Positions 8,621-17,410 of a DNA stretch of 64,000 nucleotides are shown one piece after another. Every line of letters starts with the position of its first letter. The first letter of the stretch is position 1. Under the pieces are notes generated by a model, which was not told where the DNA came from, made no database searches, and saw nothing but the letters and a program-made list of their open reading frames with translations. The stretch lies in contig NZ_CP083349.1 of the NCBI RefSeq assembly GCF_020035535.1, positions 2,728,001 to 2,792,000 on the forward strand, given 5' to 3'. This stretch comes from Ensifer adhaerens (GTDB taxonomy: Bacteria; Pseudomonadota; Alphaproteobacteria; Rhizobiales; Rhizobiaceae). The translations under genes and the position numbers were made by a program.

Positions 8621-9727
8621 ATGGATCGGCGTAGGTTGCACGCCATGTCCAGATTGCATTCCACACTCCACTCCTCATTTTCCTCCTTCTTTTCCCGCAT
8701 GACGTGCATTCTTCCGGGACTTTTCCTCTGCTGTCTCGTCGCGCTCGCAGCCATCGGCCTTGAGTGGATCGAGTGGCACTGGACGGGACGGGCCTGGCTG
8801 GAAGCCCTCGTTCTTGCCATTCTGCTGGGCGCCATCGTCCGCACACTCTGGACACCCGGCGCCCGCTTCCTCTCCGGCATCCACTTCTCAGCGAAGGTCC
8901 TGCTGGAAACCGCAATCGTCCTGATCGGCGCCATGCTGAGCTTCGATGCGATCGCCGCGAGCGGACCGACCCTGCTCGTCACCATCGTCATCATGGTAAT
9001 GCTGTCGATCTCCACCGGTTATCTGATCGCACGCATGCTCGGCCTACCGAAACGCCTGGCGACGCTGATCGCCTGCGGCAACGCCATTTGCGGCAACTCC
9101 GCCATCGCCGCCGTTGCACCGGCGATCGGCGCACGCGGCGAAGAGGTCGCAGCCGCCATCTCCTTCACCGCCATTCTCGGCATCGCCGTCGTCCTGTCCC
9201 TGCCGTTCGTCGGCGGTTGGCTCGGCATGACGCCGCAGGGCTACGGCGTCTTTGCAGGCATGACCGTCTACGCCGTGCCGCAGGTGCTGGCAGCAGCCAG
9301 CCCCTTCAGTTCGCTCTCGGTCCAGGTGGGCACGCTCGTCAAGCTCGTCCGCGTGCTGATGCTCGGCCCCGTCGTCTTCTGTTTCTCGCTGATCGGCGGC
9401 CGCGATGCTGACATCGAACCGCTGCCGGGCAAATGCCGGAAAGCCGGACGGTTTGCTGCCATCGCCCACTTCGTTCCCTGGTTCATCCTCGGCTTCCTGG
9501 CCGTAGCAGTTGCCCGCAACAGCGGCGCAATCCCCGACGTCGTCGCAACCGGCGCCATGAAGGTCTCGGCCTGGCTGACCGTCATCGCCATGGCCGCCCT
9601 TGGCCTGGAGGTGGACATCCGCACGCTCGCCAATGCCGGCCCACGCGCCAGTGCCGCCGCACTGCTCTCGCTCCTCGTCCTCGGCATCCTGTCGGCGCTC
9701 GCGATCGCCTGCCTCGGCCTCGGATAG
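8621..9727 (+). CDS. YeiH-family putative sulfate/sulfite exporter
   Basis: A 368-residue polytopic membrane protein of the YeiH (formerly UPF0324) family, with about ten hydrophobic segments and the family hallmark GNAICGNSAIAAVAPAIG near the middle. The first 26 residues are polar; the first helix begins at CILPGLFLCCLVALAAIG. An ATG at 8645 (MSRLHST) is a possible alternative start and no strong ribosome-binding site separates the two. YeiH proteins are annotated as sulfate exporters on limited evidence. The divergent YeiE-like LysR gene strengthens the link to sulfur-anion stress. Confidence 0.87.
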   Translation: MDRRRLHAMSRLHSTLHSSFSSFFSRMTCILPGLFLCCLVALAAIGLEWIEWHWTGRAWLEALVLAILLGAIVRTLWTPGARFLSGIHFSAKVLLETAIVLIGAMLSFDAIAASGPTLLVTIVIMVMLSISTGYLIARMLGLPKRLATLIACGNAICGNSAIAAVAPAIGARGEEVAAAISFTAILGIAVVLSLPFVGGWLGMTPQGYGVFAGMTVYAVPQVLAAASPFSSLSVQVGTLVKLVRVLMLGPVVFCFSLIGGRDADIEPLPGKCRKAGRFAAIAHFVPWFILGFLAVAVARNSGAIPDVVATGAMKVSAWLTVIAMAALGLEVDIRTLANAGPRASAAALLSLLVLGILSALAIACLGLG

Positions 9728-9947
9728 CACCGGGAACCCACGCCCAATTTTAGAGCACGTGCATATTTTGTAACCGCTCGTCCTCCGCGGCCTTCGTCGG
9801 CCAGACGCCGGTGCCGCGTTGTTGGGCAGTTTTTGCCGCGAATAGGCGCCTGGACCGGTGCCAACTTTCTTTTCGGGCGACTGAGCACGCTTCTTGCATT
9901 GCAACCAGCGTTGTACTCAAATGGTCAAAAATAAGGGGACCACGCCT

Positions 9948-11357
9948 TTGGCATTTGACGAAATGATGAATGCGGACAGCAGTCCGCGCCAACCATATTC
10001 GACCTATCATGATTGGTATGCCAGCCAGGACAGAAATCGGCTCATAGCGAAATCCAAGGAAGCCGAGAACATATTCCGGAAAACCGGCATCACCTTCGCG
10101 GTCTACGGACACGCAGACAGCTCAGAAAAACTCATCCCCTTCGACCTCATCCCCCGCATCATTTCCGGCCGCGAATGGCGCAAGCTCGCCCAGGGCATCG
10201 AACAGCGGGTCATCGCGCTCAACGCCTTTCTCGACGACATCTACCACAAGCAGGAAATCATTCGCGCCGGCCGCATCCCGCGTGAACTGATCGAGAAGAA
10301 CGTGGCCTTTCTGCCGCAGATGATCGGCTTTAGGCCGCCGGGCGGCGTCTACACCCACATCGTCGGCACCGATATCGTGCGCACCGGCGAAGACCAGTTC
10401 TACGTTCTCGAAGACAATGCGCGCACCCCATCCGGTGTCAGCTACATGCTGGAAAACCGGGAAACGATGATGCAGATGTTCCCGGAACTCTTCCATCAGA
10501 ACCGCGTGCGCCCGGTCGAGAACTATCCTTATCTCCTGCGCCAGAGCCTCGCTTCGCTCGCCCCTCCCGGCTGTAGCGGCAAGCCCCGCGTCGCCGTGCT
10601 GACCCCCGGCATCTACAACTCCGCCTACTACGAACACGCCTTCCTTGCCGACCAGATGGGCGTCGAGCTCGTCGAGGGCTCGGACCTGCGCGTGATCGAC
10701 GGCAAGGTGAAGATGCGCACCACCCGCGGCTACGAGGCGATCGACGTGCTCTACCGCCGCGTCGACGACGACTTCCTCGATCCGCTCACCTTCCGCCCGG
10801 ATTCGGCACTTGGCATTCCCGGCATCATGGACGTCTACCGCGCCGGCAACATCACCATCGCCAATGCGCCCGGCACAGGGATCTCGGACGACAAGGCGAT
10901 CTATTCCTACATGCCCGAGATCGTCGAGTTCTATACCGGCCGCAAGCCGCTGCTCGAAAACGTGCCCACCTGGCGCTGCTCCGAGCCACAGAGCCTGAAA
11001 TACGTGCTCGAACATCTGGAAGAACTGGTGGTCAAGGAAGTCCACGGCTCCGGCGGCTACGGCATGCTCGTCGGACCGACGGCGACGAAGAGGGAGCGCG
11101 CGGTCTTCGCTGAAAAACTGAAGGCCCGCCCCACCAACTACATCGCCCAGCCGACGCTCTCCCTCTCCACCGTACCGATCTTGGTCAACAAGGGTATCGC
11201 GCCACGGCACGTCGACCTTCGCCCCTATGTCCTCGTCTCCGACAAGGTCCAGATCATCCCCGGCGGCCTGACGCGCGTGGCGCTGAAAGCCGGTTCGCTC
11301 GTCGTGAACTCCAGCCAGGGCGGCGGGACCAAGGATACCTGGGTGCTGGAGGACTGA
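9948..11357 (+). CDS. Circularly permuted ATP-grasp protein
   Basis: A 469-residue member of the circularly permuted ATP-grasp type 2 family. Recognisable parts are the N-terminal YSTYHDWYASQDRNRL, the segment EDNARTPSGVSYMLENR and the C-terminal VVKEVHGSGGYGMLVGP, which carries the Gly-rich nucleotide loop. The start is a TTG at 9948: it gives the usual family N terminus LAFDEMM, and AAGGGG lies nine bases upstream. The longer ATG-initiated readings have no such support. It is the first of three genes, followed by alpha-E and transglutaminase genes 3 and 16 bp apart. ATP-grasp enzymes of this type are predicted amide or peptide ligases; the substrate is not known. Confidence 0.88.
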   Translation: MAFDEMMNADSSPRQPYSTYHDWYASQDRNRLIAKSKEAENIFRKTGITFAVYGHADSSEKLIPFDLIPRIISGREWRKLAQGIEQRVIALNAFLDDIYHKQEIIRAGRIPRELIEKNVAFLPQMIGFRPPGGVYTHIVGTDIVRTGEDQFYVLEDNARTPSGVSYMLENRETMMQMFPELFHQNRVRPVENYPYLLRQSLASLAPPGCSGKPRVAVLTPGIYNSAYYEHAFLADQMGVELVEGSDLRVIDGKVKMRTTRGYEAIDVLYRRVDDDFLDPLTFRPDSALGIPGIMDVYRAGNITIANAPGTGISDDKAIYSYMPEIVEFYTGRKPLLENVPTWRCSEPQSLKYVLEHLEELVVKEVHGSGGYGMLVGPTATKRERAVFAEKLKARPTNYIAQPTLSLSTVPILVNKGIAPRHVDLRPYVLVSDKVQIIPGGLTRVALKAGSLVVNSSQGGGTKDTWVLED

Positions 11358-11360
11358 GAC

Positions 11361-12299
11361 ATGTTGGGAAGAACTGCAAACGGTCTCTACTGGATGTTCC
11401 GCTATATCGAGCGGGCGGAAAACAGCGCCCGGCTGATCGATGCCGGCCTGCGCATGGCTTTGACCCGCAGCGAGGCAACCGAGGGCGATTGGGACGGCGT
11501 GCTGCAAAGTGCCGGTGTGCGCGAACTCTACGACGAGGTACACGATACGCTGACCAGCAGCGACGCGATCGACTTCCTGTTGCGCGACCGCGCCAATCCA
11601 TCGAGCGTCATGTCCTGCATCGAGGCCGGACGTCACAATGCCCGCATGGTGCGCACGGCACTTACCCGCGAAACCTGGGAAGCCACCAACGAGTGCTATC
11701 TTGAGATGAAGGCGATGCTCTCGAAGAAGGCGCGTCCGACCGACATGCCGGAGATCATCGACGCGATCAAGCGCCGCGCCGGTCTGATCCGCGGCGCCTT
11801 CCACGGCACGATGCTTCGAAACGAGATCTTCAACTTCTCGCGCATCGGCACCTTCATCGAAAGGGCCGACAACACCGCCCGCATCCTCGACGTGAAATAC
11901 TACGTGCTGCTGCCGGCAGTCGCTGCCGTCGGCTCGTCGATGGACAATGTGCAGTGGGAATCGATCCTGCGCTCGGTCTCGGCGCACCGCGCCTATGGCT
12001 GGGTCTATGACGCCGAGCTTCGTCCCGCCAACATCGCCGACTTCCTGATTTCCAACGGCCGCATGCCGCGCTCGCTGGCCTATTGCTACGAAAAGATCGC
12101 CAGCAACCTCGGCTATCTCGAACGGGAATACGGCGAACGCCACGCCGCCCATGACACCGCCGATCGCACGCTCGCATCGCTGCGCAGCCAGTCGATCAAG
12201 GACATCATGGACCAGGGGCTGCACGAGTATCTGGAAGACTTCATCAGCCACAACAACCGTCTGGGACAGGAAATCTCCGACGGCTATCGTTTCAACTGA
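11361..12299 (+). CDS. Alpha-E domain protein (DUF403)
   Basis: A 312-residue all-helical protein of the alpha-E family, with the diagnostic start MLGRTANGLYWMFRYIERAENSARL and the motif RADNTARILDVKYY near the middle. The domain is always found beside or fused to circularly permuted ATP-grasp and transglutaminase proteins and has no established reaction. Here it begins three bases after the ATP-grasp stop, so translation is probably coupled. It ends 16 bases before the transglutaminase start. Comparative work predicts that the trio makes or modifies a peptide-like product; alpha-E may be a scaffold. Confidence 0.9.
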   Translation: MLGRTANGLYWMFRYIERAENSARLIDAGLRMALTRSEATEGDWDGVLQSAGVRELYDEVHDTLTSSDAIDFLLRDRANPSSVMSCIEAGRHNARMVRTALTRETWEATNECYLEMKAMLSKKARPTDMPEIIDAIKRRAGLIRGAFHGTMLRNEIFNFSRIGTFIERADNTARILDVKYYVLLPAVAAVGSSMDNVQWESILRSVSAHRAYGWVYDAELRPANIADFLISNGRMPRSLAYCYEKIASNLGYLEREYGERHAAHDTADRTLASLRSQSIKDIMDQGLHEYLEDFISHNNRLGQEISDGYRFN

Positions 12300-12315
12300 G
12301 TTTCGGGAGGACAGC

Positions 12316-13146
12316 ATGCACCTGAAAATCAGCCACACGACCGAATACCACTACGACGAGCCCGTGCAATACGCACTGCAGCGCCTGCGGCTGACGCCCC
12401 TGACCCAGGTGGGCCAGACCGTGCTCGGCTGGGAGACCCTCGTCGATGGCGCCGCGATAGAGGTGAGCTACGACGACCACTTCGGCAACCGGGTTCACCT
12501 CGTCAGCGTCGACGGCGACCGCGAGGCGATCCGCATCACCGCGTCCGGCGAGGTTCACACCGAGGACCGCGCCGGCGTTTTCGGACCGCACCAGTCCTAT
12601 GTGCCGCTCTGGCTCTATGCCCGCGAGACACCTTTGACCAAGGCGGGCAAGCTCATCCGCGAACTGGCGAAATCCGCCGAGGGCGATACCGACCTCGCCC
12701 GTATGCACGCGCTCATGGGAACGATCCACGAAGCGGTGGAATACAAACCCGGCGAGACCCACGCGGAAACGACGGCCGAGGATGCGTTGGAAAGCGGCAG
12801 CGGCGTCTGCCAGGACCACGCCCATATTCTGATCGCAGCGGCGCGCGCGCTCGATCTGCCGGCGCGCTACATTTCGGGCTATTTGATGATGGAAGGCCAG
12901 CCGGACCAGACGGCGAGCCATGCCTGGGCCGAAATTCATCTGAACGGCCTCGGCTGGGTCGGCTTCGACGCTGCCAACAAGATCTGCCCTGACGACCGCT
13001 ATGTGCGCGTTGCTTCAGGCCTCTGCTATCGCGATGCCGCCCCCATCTCCGGGCTGATCCATGGCGAAGCCAAGGAGACGCTGAAGGTCTCAGTGACGGT
13101 CGAGCAGAAGCAAGGCCAGAGCCAGAGCCAGTCGCAAAGCCAGTAG
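12316..13146 (+). CDS. Transglutaminase-like cysteine protease/amidase
   Basis: A 276-residue protein with the bacterial transglutaminase N-terminal beta domain (MHLKISHTTEYHYDEPVQYALQ is characteristic) followed by the papain-like core. The catalytic Cys lies in GSGVCQDHAHILIAAAR, the His in SHAWAEIHLNGLGWVGFDAAN, with the Asp in the same motif. The start at 12316 has a GGGAGG site eight bases upstream. It is the last gene of the ATP-grasp/alpha-E operon and probably cleaves or transfers an amide bond formed by the ligase. The last twelve residues are a Gln-Ser repeat encoded by near-identical hexamers, an unusual tail. No Anbu-type protease gene follows. Confidence 0.9.
   Translation: MHLKISHTTEYHYDEPVQYALQRLRLTPLTQVGQTVLGWETLVDGAAIEVSYDDHFGNRVHLVSVDGDREAIRITASGEVHTEDRAGVFGPHQSYVPLWLYARETPLTKAGKLIRELAKSAEGDTDLARMHALMGTIHEAVEYKPGETHAETTAEDALESGSGVCQDHAHILIAAARALDLPARYISGYLMMEGQPDQTASHAWAEIHLNGLGWVGFDAANKICPDDRYVRVASGLCYRDAAPISGLIHGEAKETLKVSVTVEQKQGQSQSQSQSQ
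13112..13143 (+). repeat. Hexanucleotide-like repeat encoding the Gln-Ser tail
   Basis: The end of the transglutaminase gene repeats CAGAGC-type units (with TCG and CAA synonyms near the end), giving alternating Gln and Ser up to the stop codon. Because the units are six bases, copy changes would lengthen or shorten the tail without shifting frame. Confidence 0.6.
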
Positions 13147-13238
13147 TCTCTGCGTCAGGGACCTTGGCGATGGGGCGCAATCGACGTCCCATCGTAAGTT
13201 GGCAACCCGCCACAGCGCCAAGCCGCCAACGCTCGTCC

Positions 13239-13871
13239 CTAGCGCGAGGCGCTCGCCTGCAGGATGCGGCAGAGCGAAACCAGTCCGCTGTCATAGCCGC
13301 CGCTGACGACATCGCGGCATCGCTTGATCAGCTTGACCCGTTCTGCACTCGACAGACCGTTAAAGGCCGTAAGCGAGGCGCCCAGCGAAACCGCTCCGCC
13401 GGAACTGCCACCGGCGCCAACACCGCCACCGGTGCTGCCGCTGCTGCCATTGTCGCCGGAGCCAGCCCCAAGCCCGAGCCCCAATCCAACATCGGCGCCT
13501 CTGCCGCTGCCGGCGTTGACGTCGAGGCTGGCTGTCAGGCCACGTCGGCCACCGACACTGGCGTCAACCGAAGCGTCGAGCCCGTTGCCACCGCCAAGGG
13601 CGATATCGGCATCGGCGTTGATGCCGTTGCTGCCCCCGGCGCTCGCCTGCGCATCGACCTTGACGCCGCGCGAACCGCCGACCGACGCATTGGCGTCCGT
13701 GTTGACGCCGCTGGCACCGCCAAGCGACGCATTGGTGTTGAGCCCGTTCGCTCCGCCGACGGACAGGCCGATACCGAGACCACCGCGCTCCGCGCTTTGG
13801 GCAAATGCCGGCGCAGACAACGCCACCGTCGCAAGAAGACCCAGCGACAACGCAAGAACATTCTTCCGCAT
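13239..13871 (-). CDS. Secreted protein with 14-residue Gly/Asn/Asp repeats
   Basis: I do not recognise a characterised family. The 210-residue product has a Sec signal peptide (MRKNVLALSLGLLATVALSAPAFA, cleavage probably before Gln25). From residue 37 to 118 come six tandem units, mostly 14 residues, of the form S-[VLA]-G-G-x-x-G-[VLI]-x-x-[DN]-A-x-A. A Gly/Ser-rich linker (119-165) follows, then a conserved-looking C-terminal segment with two Cys residues in KRCRDVV and SLCRIL, which could form a disulfide. The regular period suggests a beta-solenoid or surface-fibre-like structure. It converges on the transglutaminase gene and is not obviously part of that operon. Function unknown; envelope or matrix location is inferred. 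Confidence 0.75.
   Translation of the reverse strand: MRKNVLALSLGLLATVALSAPAFAQSAERGGLGIGLSVGGANGLNTNASLGGASGVNTDANASVGGSRGVKVDAQASAGGSNGINADADIALGGGNGLDASVDASVGGRRGLTASLDVNAGSGRGADVGLGLGLGAGSGDNGSSGSTGGGVGAGGSSGGAVSLGASLTAFNGLSSAERVKLIKRCRDVVSGGYDSGLVSLCRILQASASR
13518..13763 (-). repeat. 42-bp coding tandem repeats of the secreted repeat protein
   Basis: Six tandem units (one of 36 bp, five of 42 bp) encode residues 37-118. The DNA units have diverged, while the Gly-Gly pair, the following Gly and the Asp/Asn-Ala pair are kept, which points to selection on the protein and not to recent slippage. Confidence 0.7.
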
Positions 13872-14049
13872 GATCGTCCTCCTCTCAAGCTTAGGGCCGA
13901 AATGACCCTGACCAGGAGGAGACGTCGGAAGATCACGTCTGGTTGCGCGCGCTCTACCGGAAGTCGAGGGTTTTGCAGGCTGTGGATAATGTTATCCGAA
14001 GACGCGCAAAAATTGCGCTTCGTTTTGAAACGATTGGCGTTCGTCCAGA

Positions 14050-14089
14050 TCAAAAATGGAAATGCCGCACCGATAAAGCGGTGCGGCAT
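14050..14089 (-). terminator. Rho-independent terminator of the chvE-ggu-arabinonate operon
   Basis: On the minus strand an 11-bp perfect stem (ATGCCGCACCG with CGGTGCGGCAT) and 6-base loop are followed by TTCCATTTTTG. It starts 20 bases after the dehydratase stop and fits the end of the sugar operon. Confidence 0.8.
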
Positions 14090-14109
14090 CACACTTCGGC
14101 GAAGACTAT

Positions 14110-15855
14110 TTAGTGGCTGTCGCGGTTCATCGGGATTTCCGCGCCGCGCGGGCCGACGAGGAAGTCCAGATCAGCACCCGTGTCAGCCTGCATAACCGTC
14201 TTGACGTAGAGGCCTCCATAGCCGCCACCAAGCGGCTTCACCGGCGACACCCAGGCCGCGCGGCGGCGGGCGAGTTCCTCGTCCGAAATGTCGAGGTGAA
14301 TGCTGCGGGCCGGCACGTCGACGGCGATCATGTCGCCGTTTTGCACAAGCGCCAGCGGGCCGCCGTCGGCCGCTTCCGGTGCCGTGTGCAGGATGACCGT
14401 GCCATAGGCCGTACCGGACATGCGCGCATCGGAGATGCGGATCATGTCGGTGATACCCTTCTTCAGCACTTTCGGCGGCAAGCCCATGTTGCCGACCTCA
14501 GCCATGCCCGGATAACCCTTCGGGCCGCAATATTTCAGCACCATGACGCAGGTCTCGTCGATGTCGAGATCTTCGCTGTTGATGCGGGCGTGATAGTCCT
14601 CGATGCTCTCGAACACCACGGCGCGGCCCTTGTGCTGCATCAGATGCGGCGAAGCGGCGGAAGGCTTCAGCACGCAGCCCTTAGGCGCCAGATTGCCGCG
14701 CAGCACCGCGATGCCGCCGGACTTGGTCAGTGCCTTTTCGCGTGGCACGATCACGTCGTCATTATAGTTGACGACATCCTTGACGCCGTTCCAGATCGTG
14801 TCGCCGGTGACGGTCACAGCATCCTTGTGCAGGAGGCCCATTTCGCCGACGGCCTTGATCACGACCGGCAGACCGCCCGCATAGTAGAACTCCTCCATCA
14901 GGTACTTGCCCGATGGCTGCAGGTTGACGATCGTCGGCACGTCGCGGCCAAGACGATCCCAGTCATCGAGCGTCAGATCGACACCGATGCGGCCGGCAAG
15001 CGCCAGGAGATGCAGAACCGCGTTGGTCGAACCGCCGACGGCACCGTTGACGCGGATGGCGTTTTCGAAGGCCTCCTTGGTCAGGATATCCGAGGGTTTC
15101 AGATCCTCTTTCACCATGTCGACGATACGGCGGCCGGAGAGCTGGGAGATCACCCGGCGGCGCGCGTCGACGGCGGGGATCGCCGCATTGCCGGGAAGCG
15201 TCATGCCGAGCGCTTCGGCCATCGACGCCATGGTGGACGCCGTGCCCATGGTCATGCAGCTGCCAGCCGAACGGGCCATGCCCTGTTCTGCATCCATGAA
15301 CTCTTCCAGCGACATCTCGCCGGACTTCACCATTTCCGAGAACTGCCAGATCGCCGTGCCGGAGCCGACATCCTTGCCGCGCCACTTGCCGTTCAGCATC
15401 GGGCCACCGGAAACGAGGATAACCGGGATATCGACGCTGGCAGCGCCCATCAGCAGGCTCGGCGTGGTCTTGTCGCAACCGCCGAGCAGCACGACGCCAT
15501 CGACCGGATTGCCACGGATCGCCTCTTCGACGTCCATCGCCGCAAGATTGCGGAACATCATCGCCGTCGGACGCAGCGTGCTTTCGCCGACGGAGAACAC
15601 CGGAAACTCGACCGGGAAGCCACCAGCCTCGTAGACGCCGCGCTTCACCCGTTCGGCAAGGTCACGCAGATGCGCGTTGCACGGCGTCAGCTCCGACCAG
15701 GTGTTACAGATGCCGATGATCGGACGGCCGTCGAACGTGTCTGCCGGCAAGCCCTGGTTCTTCATCCAGGAGCGATGCATGATGGCATTCTTGCCCGTAC
15801 CGCCGAACCAATCGTGCGAGCGCAACTTGCGCGGCCACTCAGCTTTCTTCTTCAT
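14110..15855 (-). CDS. L-arabinonate dehydratase (IlvD/EDD family)
   Basis: A 581-residue member of the IlvD/Edd dehydratase family, converting L-arabinonate to L-2-keto-3-deoxyarabonate. The assignment rests on residues seen in place: Cys59, Cys127 and Cys200 for the [2Fe-2S] cluster, Lys129 in GGCDKTTP, and Ser480 in ARMSGTAYG. These are the positions described for the Rhizobium leguminosarum L-arabinonate dehydratase, and the length is nearly the same. Related enzymes accept D-fuconate and similar sugar acids, so strict specificity is not proven. It is the last gene of the chvE operon, after the dioxopentanoate dehydrogenase, and its product would feed the AraD1/GguC-type enzyme. Confidence 0.88.
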   Translation of the reverse strand: MKKKAEWPRKLRSHDWFGGTGKNAIMHRSWMKNQGLPADTFDGRPIIGICNTWSELTPCNAHLRDLAERVKRGVYEAGGFPVEFPVFSVGESTLRPTAMMFRNLAAMDVEEAIRGNPVDGVVLLGGCDKTTPSLLMGAASVDIPVILVSGGPMLNGKWRGKDVGSGTAIWQFSEMVKSGEMSLEEFMDAEQGMARSAGSCMTMGTASTMASMAEALGMTLPGNAAIPAVDARRRVISQLSGRRIVDMVKEDLKPSDILTKEAFENAIRVNGAVGGSTNAVLHLLALAGRIGVDLTLDDWDRLGRDVPTIVNLQPSGKYLMEEFYYAGGLPVVIKAVGEMGLLHKDAVTVTGDTIWNGVKDVVNYNDDVIVPREKALTKSGGIAVLRGNLAPKGCVLKPSAASPHLMQHKGRAVVFESIEDYHARINSEDLDIDETCVMVLKYCGPKGYPGMAEVGNMGLPPKVLKKGITDMIRISDARMSGTAYGTVILHTAPEAADGGPLALVQNGDMIAVDVPARSIHLDISDEELARRRAAWVSPVKPLGGGYGGLYVKTVMQADTGADLDFLVGPRGAEIPMNRDSH

Positions 15856-15909
15856 CTTTTCCTTCCTTGAGCGGCCCGCATCGATCCCGCGGGCCCTTGG
15901 ACGGCGCCC

Positions 15910-17343
15910 TTAAGCCAGGGTGTAGGCCGTCTTGACAGTTGTGTAGAACTCGGCGGCGTAGCGGCCCTGCTCGCGCGAGCCGTGGGACGAGCCTTTGCGG
16001 CCGCCGAAGGGCACGTGGAAATCGACGCCCGCGGTCGGCAGGTTGACCATCACCATGCCGGCTTCCGCATTGCGCTTGAAATGGGTTGCATGCTTGAGGC
16101 TGGTGGTGGCAATGCCGGACGAGAGACCGAAGGGCGTGTCGTTGGCGACAGCGAGCGCCTCATCGTAATCCTTGACGCGAATGACGGATGCGACCGGGCC
16201 GAAGATCTCTTCGCGGCTGATGCGCATCGCGTTCGTCGCCTCGGTGAACAGCGCCGGCTGCAGGTAGAAACCGGGCGCGTCGCGCTTCAGCAGTTCGCCG
16301 CCGAAGGCAAGCTTCGCACCCTCCTGCTGGCCAATGGCGATATAGTCGGTGTCCTGGTTGAGCTGGCTCTGGTCGACCACCGGGCCGATATGGGTGCCGG
16401 CCTTCAAGGCGTCGTCGATCGTCAGCCCCTTCATCCGCTCGCCCATTGCCGCGACGAAACGATCGTGAATGCCCTTGGTGACGATGATGCGCGAGGAGGC
16501 GGTGCAGCGCTGGCCGGTGGAGAAGAAGGCGGAATTGACCGCCGCCTCGACCGCGACCGCAAGATCGGCATCGTCGAGCACGACGAAGGGGTTCTTGCCG
16601 CCCATCTCCAGCTGGTATTTGCGATTGTGCTCGACGGAGGCGAGCGCCACACGTTTTCCCGTGCCGGTCGAGCCGGTGAAGGTGATCGCGTGGATATCGG
16701 GGCTGTCGAGCATCGCCTGGCCGACAACAGAGCCCTTGCCCATCACGAGGTTCAACACGCCCTTCGGCAGACCCGCACGGTGGAGGATGTCAACGATTGC
16801 CCAGGAACTGCCCGGCACCAGTTCGGCCGGCTTGAAGACGACGGTGTTGCCGTAGCAAAGCGCCGGCGCGATCTTCCAGGCGGGGATGGCGATCGGGAAG
16901 TTCCAGGGCGTGATGATGCCGACGACGCCGACCGGCTCGCGGGTGATCTCGACGCCGATATTGGGTCTTGCCGACGGCAGCACTTCGCCCGCCAGTCGCA
17001 GGCACTCGCCGGCAAAGAAGTCGAAGATCTGGCCGGCACGCACGGTCTCGCCGATGCCTTCGACCAGCGTCTTGCCTTCCTCGCGTGACAAGAGCTTTCC
17101 GAGTTCGTCCTTGCGGACAAGGATCTCGTCGGCGGTCTTCCTCAGGATCGCGTGGCGCTCGAGAATGCCGGAGCGCGACCAGGCCGGAAACGCCGCTTTC
17201 GCAGCGGCAATCGCCGCACGCGCATCGTCGGCAGAGGCGCGGGCATATTCGCCGACCACGTCATTGGTGTTGGAAGGGTTGATGTTGGCAACCCCGTCAC
17301 CACCGACCCATTCGCCGGCAATCAGGTTCTGGTGCAATGTCAT
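15910..17343 (-). CDS. 2,5-dioxopentanoate (alpha-ketoglutarate semialdehyde) dehydrogenase
   Basis: A 477-residue aldehyde dehydrogenase with PWNFP (Asn148), the catalytic glutamate in ELEMGGKN-type context (Glu246) and nucleophile Cys280 in FFSTGQRCTASS. Position between gguC and arabinonate dehydratase indicates oxidation of alpha-ketoglutarate semialdehyde to alpha-ketoglutarate, the last step of non-phosphorylative pentose catabolism. The start at 17343 (MTLHQNLIAGEW) has GGAGG ten bases upstream; the frame stays open for another 168 codons, but that extension overlaps gguC and is not used. Substrate choice comes from context; a general ALDH would look similar. Confidence 0.87.
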   Translation of the reverse strand: MTLHQNLIAGEWVGGDGVANINPSNTNDVVGEYARASADDARAAIAAAKAAFPAWSRSGILERHAILRKTADEILVRKDELGKLLSREEGKTLVEGIGETVRAGQIFDFFAGECLRLAGEVLPSARPNIGVEITREPVGVVGIITPWNFPIAIPAWKIAPALCYGNTVVFKPAELVPGSSWAIVDILHRAGLPKGVLNLVMGKGSVVGQAMLDSPDIHAITFTGSTGTGKRVALASVEHNRKYQLEMGGKNPFVVLDDADLAVAVEAAVNSAFFSTGQRCTASSRIIVTKGIHDRFVAAMGERMKGLTIDDALKAGTHIGPVVDQSQLNQDTDYIAIGQQEGAKLAFGGELLKRDAPGFYLQPALFTEATNAMRISREEIFGPVASVIRVKDYDEALAVANDTPFGLSSGIATTSLKHATHFKRNAEAGMVMVNLPTAGVDFHVPFGGRKGSSHGSREQGRYAAEFYTTVKTAYTLA

Positions 17344-17410
17344 AGGCTTCAAGCCTCCTTCATGAGCGCGCATGACCGTCCCTCGTGAACGGTCGCGCTT
17401 CGGAGATGTG

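Noticed and set aside
10122..12338. A 738-codon minus-strand frame
   Set aside because: Antisense to the ATP-grasp and alpha-E genes, which have clear family matches; no ribosome-binding site or domain is visible.
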